Positions 1 to 10,658 of a stretch of 64,000 bases of DNA are shown piece by piece. The notes beneath the pieces are model-generated. The model saw only the letters and a list, made by a program, of their open reading frames with translations, ran no database searches and had not been told where the DNA came from. The position numbers and the translations under genes are program-made. Numbering within the stretch: the stretch's first letter is position 1; every line of letters starts with the position of its first letter. The stretch comes from Collimonas arenae (GTDB lineage: Bacteria > Pseudomonadota > Gammaproteobacteria > Burkholderiales > Burkholderiaceae_D): assembly GCF_000786695.1 (NCBI RefSeq), contig NZ_CP009962.1, forward strand, positions 4,774,001 to 4,838,000, given 5' to 3'.

Positions 1-2212
1 CATATTCGGTGTAGCGATATTTTCCATATTTGCTGCCATGGCCATAACGCCCCGGACGCATTCTCAAGCCGTTGAACAATATTCCCTTGTTGCTCATGCC
101 GGCTTGCTGTAAGCGCTTCAGCGACTCCTTGATTTCGCCCATGGTACTGACATTGGCGCGGACAACCATATAGATTGCACCTGCCTGACGCGCGACAATC
201 AGGCTATCGGATACCGCCAGCACCGGCGGTGCATCCAGCATCACATAATCATAGTCCGGCGCTAAGGATTGCAGCAGCTTTGCGAAATTTTCATGCATCA
301 GCAATTCAGCAGGATTGGGCGGCAAATTACCGGTGGAAAGAAAATCCAGGTTTTCTATCACATCGCGTCGCAAGCTTTGTTCCACGGTATTGGCGCCGGC
401 GACCAGTTCCGACAGGCCATTTTCACGCGCGAAACCGAAATACTGATGCAGTTGGCCTTTGCGCATGTCAACATCGACTAGCAGTACGCGCTTGCCCGCA
501 GCAGCCAGTACCACCGCCACATTGGCCGAGATAAACGATTTTCCCAATCCCGGCGTAGGGCCGGTAATCAGCAAGATATTGCTTGCTGCGTCCAGCATAG
601 AAAATTGTAAGGCAGTGCGGAAACTGCGCAGGCTTTCAACCGCAAGATCGGTCGGGTCGACTTGCGCCAGAAGCAAATTCTTTGACGCCTTGGCAACGAT
701 CTCGACATATAACTCTTCCTGTTTTTTACTGTGTGGGATAGTGGCATAAACGCTCAAGCCCAGCGCTTGTTCCAGCTCATGCGGACTATCGATACCGCCA
801 TACAGCATTTTCCTCAGCGCCGCGCACATCACGCCTAGAACCAAGCCAAGAAAAACCGATAAGGCAATTATCACGCCGCGCCGCGGCGCTACCGAATGCT
901 CAGGCACGACAGCGGCATCAACCAGGCGCACATTGCCGACCTTACCCGACTTGGCCACACGCGTCTGCTGCGCCGTCTTCAGCAAGGCGCTATACAGGTC
1001 AGTGTTGACCTTTATATCCCGCGTCAGGCGCAGCGTATCCTGCTCCAGCTTCGGCAGACCTTTGATCTGTTCACCAATACTGCGCATTTCGATGCTGATA
1101 TCTTTCATCTGCCGATCCAGACCGACAACCGCCGGATGATCGCTGGTGAATCGGACCAACAACTCCTCCCTCTTCTGCCTCAACTCTACCAGCTTGGTCT
1201 GGGCCGCTACCGATTGCTGCAACGCTAACTTGGCTTCTTCACCCAAGTCGATGGTCCCATGCATGTTGCGGAATTGATTGTATTTGCTTTCGGACTGCTC
1301 CAGTTCGCGCTTGATCTCCGGCAGTTGTTCGTTCAGGAAAACCAGGGATTTTTCATATTCCTCAGAGATGCGCTCGACGTTCTGGCGTACATATTCGTGT
1401 CCAATTTCGTTGAGGATGTTGCTGGTCAAACGCGGATTCTCCCCCGTTAGCGTAATACCGATAATGCCTGACTGCTTTCCCTTTTCTGAAATCAGCATGG
1501 CGCCCTGCAATTTTCGTATGGTATCCAGCCGCGATTTGCGCGTCAGCAAAAATTGGGTTCCCGGCTTGGCAACGATCTTCGCTACCGTCAGCTCGATCTC
1601 GCCATGGCTGTTGTTGGCTTTCAGCGGCGTCCCGACCTTTCCCTGCAAGTTGATGTCGGCATCGTCATCCTTCAAAAGGAATTGGCCACTGGGTTCGACT
1701 GTCAGAACAAAATTGCGATTTTGCAGCGCTTCCGATACATTGAATAAAGCCACCTCAATGCGCTCCGCACCCCAGGCATAGCCACCATAGCCGAACAAGC
1801 CGGGATTGGAAAGCTGCGGCCAGCGGCCTGACCACCAGGCGCCAAACAAGGGAAAATGCTTGGGACGCGCATCGACATACAATTGCAGCGTATCTACCGC
1901 GCGCGACACCACCAGACGCGAACGCAACAATTCCATTTCCGAGTTAGCGGCCGCCTTCACGTCCAGCAACGCAGAAACGCCGCCTAACAGACTCTTAGAA
2001 GAGTTAGGTCCATCTTCCACTTGTACCAGAATGTCTGCGGAATATGTAGGCTTGACGCTAAAGGCATAGATCGCTCCCAGCAAAGTAACCGCCATGGTAA
2101 TGCTGACAATCAGCCAGCGATGGTCGAACAACAGATCCAGACAGGCTGCCAGATCGATTTCGTTTTCATGTTGCGGCTCGCCGGAGGATACCGCTTGTAT
2201 TGGTGCGTTCAT
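1..2212 (-). CDS. Exopolysaccharide tyrosine autokinase / chain-length determinant (Wzc/EpsB type), C-terminus cut by window edge
   Basis: About 737 residues are visible, reading leftward from an ATG at 2212; the end lies outside the window. It starts with a Wzz-type domain and a membrane segment near residues 33-50 (LIVSITMAVTLLGAIYAF). A long periplasmic, partly coiled-coil part follows, then a second membrane segment near residue 446 (GVIIALSVFLGLVLG). The cytoplasmic bacterial tyrosine kinase domain has Walker A GPTPGVGKS (about residue 549), Walker A' LLVDVDMRKG and Walker B DYVMLDAPP (about residue 657). The last visible residues are tyrosine-rich (GSKYGKYRYTEY), as expected for the autophosphorylated tail. 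It sits in the inner membrane and controls polysaccharide polymerisation and export together with the phosphatase and export lipoprotein encoded just upstream, 2 bp and one gene away. The family call is firm; the polymer is unknown. Confidence 0.93.
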   Translation of the reverse strand, partial: MNAPIQAVSSGEPQHENEIDLAACLDLLFDHRWLIVSITMAVTLLGAIYAFSVKPTYSADILVQVEDGPNSSKSLLGGVSALLDVKAAANSEMELLRSRLVVSRAVDTLQLYVDARPKHFPLFGAWWSGRWPQLSNPGLFGYGGYAWGAERIEVALFNVSEALQNRNFVLTVEPSGQFLLKDDDADINLQGKVGTPLKANNSHGEIELTVAKIVAKPGTQFLLTRKSRLDTIRKLQGAMLISEKGKQSGIIGITLTGENPRLTSNILNEIGHEYVRQNVERISEEYEKSLVFLNEQLPEIKRELEQSESKYNQFRNMHGTIDLGEEAKLALQQSVAAQTKLVELRQKREELLVRFTSDHPAVVGLDRQMKDISIEMRSIGEQIKGLPKLEQDTLRLTRDIKVNTDLYSALLKTAQQTRVAKSGKVGNVRLVDAAVVPEHSVAPRRGVIIALSVFLGLVLGVMCAALRKMLYGGIDSPHELEQALGLSVYATIPHSKKQEELYVEIVAKASKNLLLAQVDPTDLAVESLRSFRTALQFSMLDAASNILLITGPTPGLGKSFISANVAVVLAAAGKRVLLVDVDMRKGQLHQYFGFARENGLSELVAGANTVEQSLRRDVIENLDFLSTGNLPPNPAELLMHENFAKLLQSLAPDYDYVMLDAPPVLAVSDSLIVARQAGAIYMVVRANVSTMGEIKESLKRLQQAGMSNKGILFNGLRMRPGRYGHGSKYGKYRYTEY

Positions 2213-2214
2213 TG

Positions 2215-2715
2215 TTATATTGAGTTTGAATTTACAGCAACGGCATTTGAAACAACACGTTGTCTGGTTGTGTTCGTTTCTTCAGTACGCTGGATTTTTC
2301 TAGACAGTTCGCCCACCCCTTGCGCGATCAACTGATAGGTCCGCTGAAAACTAGCGAAATCTTCCTTATAGGGATCAGGAATTTCATATTTTCCTGTTTC
2401 GCCGAGCAGTAATACCTTGCCCTTAGCCGACGCGTACAGCATCTCGATATGCCGTTTTTGGTCCCGCTCCATGGTCAGGATCAGATTGGCTTGGCTGATC
2501 ATCCAGCCGGCCAGGCTCTGTGCTCGGTGCGCCTGGATATCGATGCCCTGCTGCTGCATAATGCGCACCGCGGACGGATCAGCCGCATGTCCCACCAGCG
2601 CACCGATCCCGGCCGAACGTATGGTTTTCTGCGGAAAATCACGTCTCAGCAAGGCTTCCGCCATCGGGCTACGACAGATATTGCCGATGCAGACTACCAG
2701 TATGTGATCGATCAT
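2215..2715 (-). CDS. Low-molecular-weight protein-tyrosine phosphatase (Wzb type)
   Basis: This is a 166-residue cytoplasmic phosphatase. The P-loop CIGNICRS at residues 9-16 is the C-x5-R signature, and the general-acid aspartate lies in IPDPYKED about two thirds along. I chose the ATG at 2715, not the longer reading frame, because the family starts just before the P-loop and this ATG overlaps the stop codon of the upstream export gene by 4 bp, a classic coupled arrangement. Its stop is 2 bp before the kinase start. It should dephosphorylate the tyrosine cluster of the adjacent autokinase and so cycle polysaccharide export. The C-terminal part after about residue 145 (rich in Thr, Asn, Val) looks poorly conserved. 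Confidence 0.93.
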   Translation of the reverse strand: MIDHILVVCIGNICRSPMAEALLRRDFPQKTIRSAGIGALVGHAADPSAVRIMQQQGIDIQAHRAQSLAGWMISQANLILTMERDQKRHIEMLYASAKGKVLLLGETGKYEIPDPYKEDFASFQRTYQLIAQGVGELSRKIQRTEETNTTRQRVVSNAVAVNSNSI

Positions 2716-3833
2716 TTTCCCGCCTGCACCGCGTTGGTAACGGATAGCGCGCTTGGCAGAATCAAGCTCATCACCCGGCTCCACGCCGCCAGCTTGGAAG
2801 CGTCTACATACACCACGTCCTTCGCTTGCAATTCAAAGTTCTCCGCCAGTGCGAAAGCTACAGGTGAACTGGCGTCGAGGTGGTATACCAGCGGCTTGTC
2901 CGCGCCGGCATTGCGCACCACGTATACGCTGCCGGCATTGCTGCTCAGCACATTAACTCCGCCGGCCTCTCCCAACGCTTCATTCAGGCTCAGGCGGCCA
3001 TTGCGCAACGTCAGCGTGACCGGCTTGCTGACTTCGCCTAGCACAAAGACTTTGCTTTCTTCCCGTGCCAGTACATTCACCACATCGCCGTTATCTAGCA
3101 TGATGCCGGCCAGATCGACCTTGTGTTGCAGCAGCAGCGGCAGGTCGATACGGTAGCTCTTGCCACCGCGGTTGATGCTGATCTGGCTTTGATCGCCGCT
3201 AGGCAAGATGCCGCCGGCACTGTTAAGCGCTTGCGGCAAGGTCATGGGAATATCAGTGATGGGCTGGATCCCCGGTGTTTTCACTTCGCCTTCGATATAG
3301 ACGCGCTGGCTGCGATAAGCCTGCACGCGCAAGGTCAGGTCAGGCTTCTTGACGTAGCGCGCCAGTTTTCCAGCCAAAAGATCGCGCGCTTGCTGCTCGG
3401 TCAGGCCGGCCAGTTTGGTCGGCCCAATATATGGGAATTGCACCAAACCATTGCTATCGATGACATAGCCCGGCGGCGTAGTGCCGCTGTCTATGCTAGA
3501 TGAGGCATTCGGTGTAGCCATCGCCGGCGTCGACAGTTCCGGATGATCCCACACCACGACCGACAGAATATCGCCGCTCGCTATGCGGTATGGCGTCGCC
3601 TTGGTAATCAGCAGACTGAGGTCTTGTCCCGTTTTCCGTTCACGCAGCACCCGCTCGTCCTGCACCAGTTGCGCAGTGATCGGCATGATCGTCGGCACCG
3701 AGCCGATCGCTTTCCGGTCCGATTCAACCTGCTCGCTCATATGCATCCCTGGCGCATATGCACATGCTGCGAGCAAAGAAATCAGGCTCGCTATTGTCGC
3801 CAGCTTTAAATGTGTGCTTCTCAAAAAAAACAT
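2712..3833 (-). CDS. Polysaccharide export outer-membrane lipoprotein (Wza/EpsA type)
   Basis: A 373-residue protein with a lipoprotein signal: a hydrophobic stretch ending LLAAC, with Cys near residue 23. A Poly_export domain follows (GDILSVVVWDHPEL near residues 87-100), then SLBB-type domains (VYIEGEVKTPG and VFVLGEVSKPV). A C-terminal hydrophobic stretch matches the position of the membrane-crossing helix of Wza. It should form the octameric outer-membrane channel for the exopolysaccharide. It is the first gene of the visible operon, followed with a 4 bp overlap by the phosphatase and then by the autokinase, the usual wza-wzb-wzc order. The upstream 700 bp is AT-rich and would hold the promoter. 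Confidence 0.93.
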   Translation of the reverse strand: MFFLRSTHLKLATIASLISLLAACAYAPGMHMSEQVESDRKAIGSVPTIMPITAQLVQDERVLRERKTGQDLSLLITKATPYRIASGDILSVVVWDHPELSTPAMATPNASSSIDSGTTPPGYVIDSNGLVQFPYIGPTKLAGLTEQQARDLLAGKLARYVKKPDLTLRVQAYRSQRVYIEGEVKTPGIQPITDIPMTLPQALNSAGGILPSGDQSQISINRGGKSYRIDLPLLLQHKVDLAGIMLDNGDVVNVLAREESKVFVLGEVSKPVTLTLRNGRLSLNEALGEAGGVNVLSSNAGSVYVVRNAGADKPLVYHLDASSPVAFALAENFELQAKDVVYVDASKLAAWSRVMSLILPSALSVTNAVQAGK

Positions 3834-4574
3834 GAAATTGTCAATCCTATAGTACCAACCCTATGAAGCTTGCTGCCACTCAAGCACTAAGGCCTGTTCG
3901 CAATTAGCAAAATGTGTTTGCATTTGGTATTTGAATACGCGCGTATCATCACCGAAATGAATCGACATAGTCCAATGTTAAAAAATGTAGTTTGCAATTG
4001 TTTTCAAATAAATTCCGTAAGAAACATTTACGCCTTCTTTGAAGCAGACCCTATTTCATTGGTACGTGTCTATATGGAGTGCGACGCGTCTTTGGTGATC
4101 CGCGTGAAGCCGGAGAGACCTGTGGTAAACATCGCGTGGCCCGCCTCATGCACACTCATAAGATCAACCATTTTGTCCAATACAATTGGGCAAACTCCCC
4201 TCAAATTAACCACCCACAACAATCTTCTTTTTGGGAAAGAAATTGCGCTTCATTGATGACGCATTTTTGAGCCGAGATTGCATGTCCTGCGTGCTCTCTC
4301 CAGCATCGTGCGAATACCGGTCAATTCCATTGAATCAAAATCCAAAAGGTAATGACCTGAATAGCAAGTTATCGGTGACGTCAGTTCGCTCGCAGAAAGT
4401 TAAAGCGGAGCGTTTGCCAAAGCGCTCTGCTCTCAACCCTTTGAAGCACGAAATGAAACTAGTCAATTCCTAGCCAGAATGCCGCCGGGAAGCGACGCCA
4501 TATTTCAATCCTCTGGCATTGCACAAGAACATCGCCTGTCACCCGCAGTTGGTGCCGGACGCTCAGGTAAAAAT
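3834..4574. other. Gene-poor AT-rich region upstream of the exopolysaccharide operon
   Basis: No convincing gene is present in these 740 bases. Short open frames have no family resemblance and no good ribosome binding site. The stretch 3850-4050 is AT-rich and must contain the minus-strand promoter of the exopolysaccharide operon, but I could not fix a single promoter. The right part adjoins the truncated recombinase and may belong to the same mobile-element scar. Confidence 0.5.
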
Positions 4575-4979
4575 GTGAGCATTGGGTATGCGCGTGTGTC
4601 GACCGATGAGCAAAATCTGCAACTTCAGATCGACGCACTGACGCGCGCAGGATGTGAGCGAATATCCACCGATCAAGGCATCTCGGAAGCCGATTTCTCT
4701 CGACCAGGTCTGGATGCAGCGCTGGATAAACTGGCTCCCGGAGATTCACTGATAGTGTGGCGACTAGATCGGCTCGGTCGCTCACAGAGCAAGCTGATTG
4801 ATCTGATCACACACCTCGATAGCCGCAAAATCCAATTCGCCTCAATGATGGAATCAATCAATACCAACTCATCACGCGGAGTATTGATTTTTCATATCAT
4901 GGCCGCATTGGCTCAGTTCGAGCGCAGTCTTATCAGCGAGCGTACGCGCGCCGGCACCTTCGTGACCAGGTCTCCTTGA
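4575..4979 (+). pseudogene. Truncated serine recombinase (resolvase/invertase family), DNA-binding domain missing
   Basis: About 134 residues. The catalytic domain of the Tn3-resolvase/Hin family is clear: IGYARVSTDEQNL with the nucleophile Ser in YARVS, then DRLGRS and the E-helix ending AALAQFERSLISERTRAG. Normal members continue for about 45-50 residues with a helix-turn-helix; here the frame ends RAGTFVTRSP and stops. I chose GTG 4575 over an upstream ATG (4479) because homologues start right before IGYARVS and an AGG lies about 7 bases upstream. It abuts an IS21-type transposase fragment in another frame, so the 3' end was probably replaced by a recombination event. It is unlikely to act as a site-specific recombinase without the DNA-binding end. 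Confidence 0.85.
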
Positions 4980-5332
4980 GGGAGATTACCTGGCGTTTGG
5001 GAATCTCCAGAAACACCGTCAGACGCTATCTACGCTCAGAAAGCGTAGAGCCGGCTTATCGGGATCGACGCACTCCCAGTGCTCTTGATCAGTACGCCTT
5101 CAAACTTTCGTCCTGGCTTAAAACAGAAGCGACAAAATCTCAAAAACAGCGGCGCAGCTTAAAACAGATCCATGCTGATTTATCTGTACTAGGCTTTGAG
5201 GGATCCTACGACCGGGTTGCCGCCTTTGCGCGACAGTGGCGAGTGGATCAGTTGGATAGGGTCAATTCTGCTAGCAAAGGAACAGTGACAGAGAGGAAAT
5301 GTATTTTTGATGTCGAATATCAAACAAATTAA
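4943..5332 (+). pseudogene. Fragment of IS21-family transposase IstA
   Basis: The reading frame contains a helix-turn-helix (VSLREITWRLGISRNTVRRY), then a segment typical of the IS21 IstA N-terminal region (KLSSWLKTEATKSQKQRRSL, followed by LKQIHADL and YDRVAAFARQWR). Full IstA proteins go on for several hundred residues through an integrase catalytic domain; here homology ends after FARQWR and the frame closes at 5332. The first residues are also missing, since the frame runs without a stop into the resolvase sequence. The only start would be TTG 4976. No istB partner or terminal inverted repeats are visible. This is a dead remnant, recognised from family memory and not by a search. Confidence 0.72.
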
Positions 5333-5433
5333 ACATTTATCCCTAGAACATGAGACGAGAGTTCAGAGTTAGAGTAATTAAGTTCAGAGTTAAAAGAAAT
5401 CCGACAATTAATCCTCGCGGACAGCAATGCGGG

Positions 5434-5461
5434 CTTGAAAAATCAACAGAGCGTCCCTATA
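5434..5461 (+). promoter_or_regulatory. Sigma-32-like heat-shock promoter of groESL
   Basis: A -35 like CTTGAA at 5434-5439 and a -10 like CCCTATA at 5455-5461, 15 bases apart, resemble the known sigma-32 consensus (CTTGAA / CCCCATnT). The -10 ends one base before the CIRCE operator, so repressor binding would cover the start site. Confidence 0.7.
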
Positions 5462-5462
5462 C

Positions 5463-5489
5463 TTAGCACTCGTTAGGAGAGAGTGCTAA
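5463..5489 (+). promoter_or_regulatory. CIRCE operator (HrcA binding site)
   Basis: A perfect inverted repeat TTAGCACTC, 9 bases, GAGTGCTAA. This is exactly the CIRCE consensus bound by the HrcA repressor. It lies between the heat-shock promoter and groES, which implies dual control: sigma-32 activation plus HrcA repression. Confidence 0.97.
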
Positions 5490-5614
5490 CAATCTCCCCG
5501 AACTATCCAGTCACTGTGCGGCGCATCTCTATAGCAAAGCAGAACGGTGGTGTTCCACTTTGCTGCGATGTTGCTGCAAATACAAATAACCTGTTGAATC
5601 TTAAGGAGTCACAT

Positions 5615-5908
5615 ATGAATCTTCGTCCTTTGCACGATCGCGTTATCGTCAAGCGTCTCGACCAGGAAACCAAAACTGCATCCGGTATCGTGCTGCCTGA
5701 CGCGGCTGCTGAAAAGCCGGATCAAGGTGAAGTGCTGGCTGTCGGTAACGGCAAGATTCTGGAAGACGGCAAGGTCCGTCCGCTGGCAGTCAAGGTTGGC
5801 GATCGCGTTCTGTTCGGCAAATATTCCGGTCAAGCAGTCAAGCTCGACGGCGTGGAATATCTGGTAATGCGCGAAGAAGACCTGTTTGCCGTAGTTGAAG
5901 GCAAGTAA
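5615..5908 (+). CDS. groES: Co-chaperonin GroES
   Basis: A 97-residue GroES of normal length: [14 protein letters not shown] at the N-terminus, the mobile loop around [14 protein letters not shown] that docks onto GroEL, and [13 protein letters not shown] at the end. The start is the ATG at 5615 behind AAGGAG; the longer frame upstream contains the operator and leader and is not coding. The protein forms the heptameric lid of the chaperonin in the cytoplasm. groEL follows after 102 bases, and both should be transcribed from the promoter/CIRCE region. Confidence 0.98.
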   Translation: MNLRPLHDRVIVKRLDQETKTASGIVLPDAAAEKPDQGEVLAVGNGKILEDGKVRPLAVKVGDRVLFGKYSGQAVKLDGVEYLVMREEDLFAVVEGK

Positions 5909-5956
5909 TTCCGGTTCAACCGGAATTACCGGACTGATCAGCGCCTGCGCTTTTAA

Positions 5957-7663
<1,707 letters not shown>

Positions 7664-7705
7664 TTGCGGCGGGGCCGGTATATCCGGTCCGTTGTCCTGC
7701 TTTGA

Positions 7706-7739
7706 AAAGCCTGCGATGGGTAACCATCGTGGGCTTTTT
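7706..7739 (+). terminator. Rho-independent terminator of groESL
   Basis: The stem AAAGCCTGCGATGG / CCATCGTGGGCTTT around a short TAA-type loop is followed by a T-run, 43 bases after the groEL stop. Confidence 0.85.
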
Positions 7740-7928
7740 CTATTGAAGCCCCCGGTTCGAGATTTTGCGTGCTCAATACAGATGCATATACTTGGCGGTT
7801 ATAAAGCCATGTCTAAATGTTCCTTCCCATGTGTAACAAACGCTTATAAAATAGGCACCTACTAAAAAAACATAATGGCGGCGAGATTGTTGATGTTTAT
7901 GCAATCAGCTGCCTTTTTTCATTCTGAA

Positions 7929-8978
7929 ATGATAGAAATCAAAGCAGTCACCCAGCGCTTCAATGGCGCACGCGGGCCGGTCGATGCGGTGCGCGATGTT
8001 AGCCTTGCGATCCGCAAGGGCGAGATCTTCGGCATCATCGGCCGCAGCGGCGCCGGCAAAAGCACGCTGGTGCGTTGCCTTAACCTGCTGAACCGCCCTA
8101 CTTCCGGCGCCATTATTGTCGACGGCAAAGACATGACTACGCTCAACGCAGAGCAGTTGCGCAGCGCACGGCGCGAGATCGGCATGATTTTCCAGCATTT
8201 CAACCTGCTGTCGTCGCGTACCGTCTACGACAATATCGCGCTGCCGCTGGAGCTGGCTGGCCTATCCAAGGCAGAGATTGCGAAGAAGGTCACGCCGCTA
8301 CTGGAGCTGGTCGGCCTGACCGCGCTCAAGGATAGTTATCCGGCGCAAATCAGCGGCGGCCAAAAGCAGCGTGTCGGTATTGCACGTGCATTGGCCAATG
8401 AGCCGAAAGTCTTGCTGTCGGATGAAGCCACTTCTGCGCTTGATCCGGAAACCACGCGCTCCATCCTGGAGCTGCTGCGCAAAATCAATCGTGAGCTGGG
8501 CCTGACCATCGTCCTGATCACGCATCAGATGGAAGTCATCAAGATGATCTGCGACCGCATGGCGGTAATGGAAAGCGGCGAAGTGATTGAAACCGGTGAA
8601 GTGCTGGAGCTGTTCCGTTCGCCTAAGCATGAGGTGACGCGCGCCCTGATTGGCGATGTGATAGCGCAGGAGCTGCCGCAAGGCGTATTGCAGCGCCTGC
8701 GAGCACGGCTGGCGCAAAGCGACGCCGGCAGCGGCACCGATCATCTGTTCCGCTTTGCATTTACGGGCTCTGGCGTCGACCAGCCTTTGCTGTCGGAAGC
8801 GGTGCGCAAGTTCGACCTGGATTTCAATATCTTGCATGGCCAGATTGATGAAATACAAGGACAAGCGTTTGGCTCGCTAGCGATCCTGGCCAACGGCACC
8901 ACTGAAAACATCCAGGCCGCCATGGCTTATCTGACCGCCCAGGGCGTCACCGTCGAGGAATTGAACCATGTCATCTGA
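7929..8978 (+). CDS. metN: Methionine ABC importer, ATP-binding subunit MetN
   Basis: 349 residues from ATG 7929 ([11 protein letters not shown]). Walker A is GRSGAGKST, the ABC signature is [15 protein letters not shown], and Walker B runs into [12 protein letters not shown]. The last 80 residues form the NIL ligand-binding domain that senses methionine in this family. I prefer this start over an upstream ATG at 7875 because family members begin with the MIEI-type strand. metI overlaps its end by 11 bp and metQ follows, the standard metNIQ importer. No S-box, Met-box or riboswitch was recognised in the 190 bases upstream. Confidence 0.95.
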   Translation: MIEIKAVTQRFNGARGPVDAVRDVSLAIRKGEIFGIIGRSGAGKSTLVRCLNLLNRPTSGAIIVDGKDMTTLNAEQLRSARREIGMIFQHFNLLSSRTVYDNIALPLELAGLSKAEIAKKVTPLLELVGLTALKDSYPAQISGGQKQRVGIARALANEPKVLLSDEATSALDPETTRSILELLRKINRELGLTIVLITHQMEVIKMICDRMAVMESGEVIETGEVLELFRSPKHEVTRALIGDVIAQELPQGVLQRLRARLAQSDAGSGTDHLFRFAFTGSGVDQPLLSEAVRKFDLDFNILHGQIDEIQGQAFGSLAILANGTTENIQAAMAYLTAQGVTVEELNHVI

Positions 8979-9621
8979 AATGCTTGATCTGTTTTTATCG
9001 TCATTCGGGGAAACCCTGATGATGGTCGGCATCTCCGGCATCCTCGGCGCCCTGCTTGGCGTGCCGCTGGGAATTGCCCTCCACCTGACCGGCCGCGAAG
9101 GCGTTTTGCCGCATCCGATTTTCAACCGCGTTGCGGGGCTGATCGTGAATGCCGTCCGCTCGACGCCATTCATCATCTTGCTGGTAGCGGTGATTCCCTT
9201 CACCCGTTTTTTCGTCGGCACCTCGATCGGCACCGCAGCCGCGATCGTACCTTTGACGATTGCTTCCGCGCCCTTCATCGCGCGGCTGGTGGAAACCGCC
9301 TTGCGCGAGGTCGACCGCGGCTTGATCGAAGCAGCGCAGGCGATGGGAGCGACTACCTGGCAAATCGTCTACAAGGTATTGGTGCCAGAAGCGTTCGCGG
9401 GAATTGTGGCCGGCCTGACGATTACGTTTGTGAGCCTGGTAGGTTACTCTGCGATGGCCGGCGCGATTGGCGGCGGCGGGCTGGGTGACCTGGGGATACG
9501 CTATGGCTATCAGCGTTTCTTGCCTGAGGTGATGCTGCTGGTGGTAGTGATATTGATTGTGTTTGTGCAGCTGGTACAGACACTGGGCGACATCCTGGTG
9601 CGCCGCCTCAGCCATCGCTGA
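8968..9621 (+). CDS. metI: Methionine ABC importer, permease MetI
   Basis: A 217-residue inner-membrane protein with about five hydrophobic helices. The binding-protein-dependent transport signature is seen in [22 protein letters not shown], here at about residues 130-152, which contacts MetN. The [18 protein letters not shown] stretch is typical of MetI. The start overlaps the metN stop by 11 bp, indicating translational coupling. Confidence 0.95.
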   Translation: MSSEMLDLFLSSFGETLMMVGISGILGALLGVPLGIALHLTGREGVLPHPIFNRVAGLIVNAVRSTPFIILLVAVIPFTRFFVGTSIGTAAAIVPLTIASAPFIARLVETALREVDRGLIEAAQAMGATTWQIVYKVLVPEAFAGIVAGLTITFVSLVGYSAMAGAIGGGGLGDLGIRYGYQRFLPEVMLLVVVILIVFVQLVQTLGDILVRRLSHR

Positions 9622-9682
9622 TTGTTGAAATCCTGGACAGCTTTGCTACACAGGATTCGTCATGATTTTTGAAAGGAAGAAA

Positions 9683-10489
9683 ATGAATCGTCGTCAATTA
9701 ATACAATTTTTTGCCGGACTGAGCGTGATCGCTGGTTTCGGCGCGGCTCCTTTTGCGGCCTCGGCGCAAGACAAGCCGATCAAGATCGGAGTTACCGGCG
9801 GCCCGCACGCGCAGATCATGGAAGTCGTCAAGAAAGTGGCGGCCAAGGACGGCTTGAACATCCAGATCGTCGAATTCAGCGACTATGTGCAGCCCAACGC
9901 AGCATTGGCCGCAGGTGACCTGGATGCCAACAGCTATCAGCATCTGCCTTACCTTGAAGCGCAGATCAAGGATCGCGGATACAAGCTGGTGAATGTCGGC
10001 TACACCATCACTTTCCCGATGGGCGTGTACTCGAAGAAAATCAAATCGCTCAAGGACCTGAAAAACGGCGCGCGTATCGGCATTCCGAATGATCCGACCA
10101 ACGGCGGCCGTGCCCTGTTGCTGTTGCAGACGCAAGGTTTGCTGAAGCTGAAAGCCGATGCTGGCCTGAAAGCGACGCCGCTGGATATCGCCGACAATCC
10201 GAAGAAACTGAAGATTGTCGAGATCGACGCAGCACAATTGCCGCGCTCGCTAGATGACCTGGATGCCGCTGCAATCAACGGCAACTACGCAGAATCGGCT
10301 GGCCTGGACCCGACCAAGGACGGCATCGCCATCGAAGCTGCAAAAGGGCCTTATGCCAACGTGATCGCAGTACGCGCCGCAGACAAGGACAAGCCTTGGG
10401 TAGCCAAACTGGTGAAGGCTTACCATAGCCAGGAAGTGAAACAGTACGTTATGACACAGTTCAAGAGCTCGGTGATTTCCGCCTGGTAA
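9683..10489 (+). CDS. metQ: Methionine ABC importer, substrate-binding protein MetQ (NlpA family)
   Basis: 268 residues. ATG 9683 is preceded by AAAGGAAG; an in-frame ATG at 9662 lacks a comparable site. The N-terminus is a cleavable signal peptide (RRQLIQFFAGLSVIAGFG, then APFAASAQ) without a lipobox cysteine, so the protein is probably periplasmic and not lipid-anchored, unlike E. coli MetQ. NlpA-family motifs include IKIGVTGGPHAQI, DANSYQHLPYL and GARIGIPNDPTNGGRALLLL. It would bind methionine and deliver it to MetNI. Confidence 0.94.
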   Translation: MNRRQLIQFFAGLSVIAGFGAAPFAASAQDKPIKIGVTGGPHAQIMEVVKKVAAKDGLNIQIVEFSDYVQPNAALAAGDLDANSYQHLPYLEAQIKDRGYKLVNVGYTITFPMGVYSKKIKSLKDLKNGARIGIPNDPTNGGRALLLLQTQGLLKLKADAGLKATPLDIADNPKKLKIVEIDAAQLPRSLDDLDAAAINGNYAESAGLDPTKDGIAIEAAKGPYANVIAVRAADKDKPWVAKLVKAYHSQEVKQYVMTQFKSSVISAW

Positions 10490-10505
10490 TCGGACACCGG
10501 ATATG

Positions 10506-10544
10506 AAAAAGCCCGCGCTGCTAATACAGCGCGGGCTTTTTTTT
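10506..10544 (+). terminator. Terminator of metNIQ
   Basis: The inverted repeat AGCCCGCGCTG / CAGCGCGGGCT is followed by eight T residues and starts 17 bases after the metQ stop. A run of A on the other side makes it potentially bidirectional. Confidence 0.9.
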
Positions 10545-10570
10545 GTTCCCAGGAAAATCGCGTGGCCAAT

Positions 10571-10609
10571 AAAAAACGCAATGACATTCATTCGAAGTCA
10601 TTGCGTTTT
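10571..10609 (-). terminator. Terminator of the first giant adhesin gene
   Basis: The stem AACGCAATGAC / GTCATTGCGTT, read on the minus strand, ends in a run of six T residues. It lies about 50 bases past the adhesin stop codon and faces the metQ terminator tail to tail. Confidence 0.85.
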
Positions 10610-10658
10610 CATTTGCTACCCGGCGAAATACATTACTCCGAATACCAAGGCCAAGCGC

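Larger units (their letters stand above)
5333..5614. promoter_or_regulatory. groESL upstream region
   Basis: The first about 100 bases are AT-rich and featureless apart from a short direct repeat (GTTCAGAGTTA twice, about 5360-5393). The rest carries the heat-shock promoter and CIRCE operator listed separately, then a 125-base leader with the groES ribosome binding site AAGGAG at 5603-5608. Confidence 0.7.

Noticed and set aside
4231..4473. 80-codon frame left of the resolvase
   Set aside because: No ribosome binding site, no recognisable family, and composition like the surrounding non-coding DNA.
7741..7928. Possible methionine-responsive riboswitch upstream of metN
   Set aside because: I saw no SAM-riboswitch core or Met-repressor box repeats in this stretch; a covariance-model search would be needed to exclude it.
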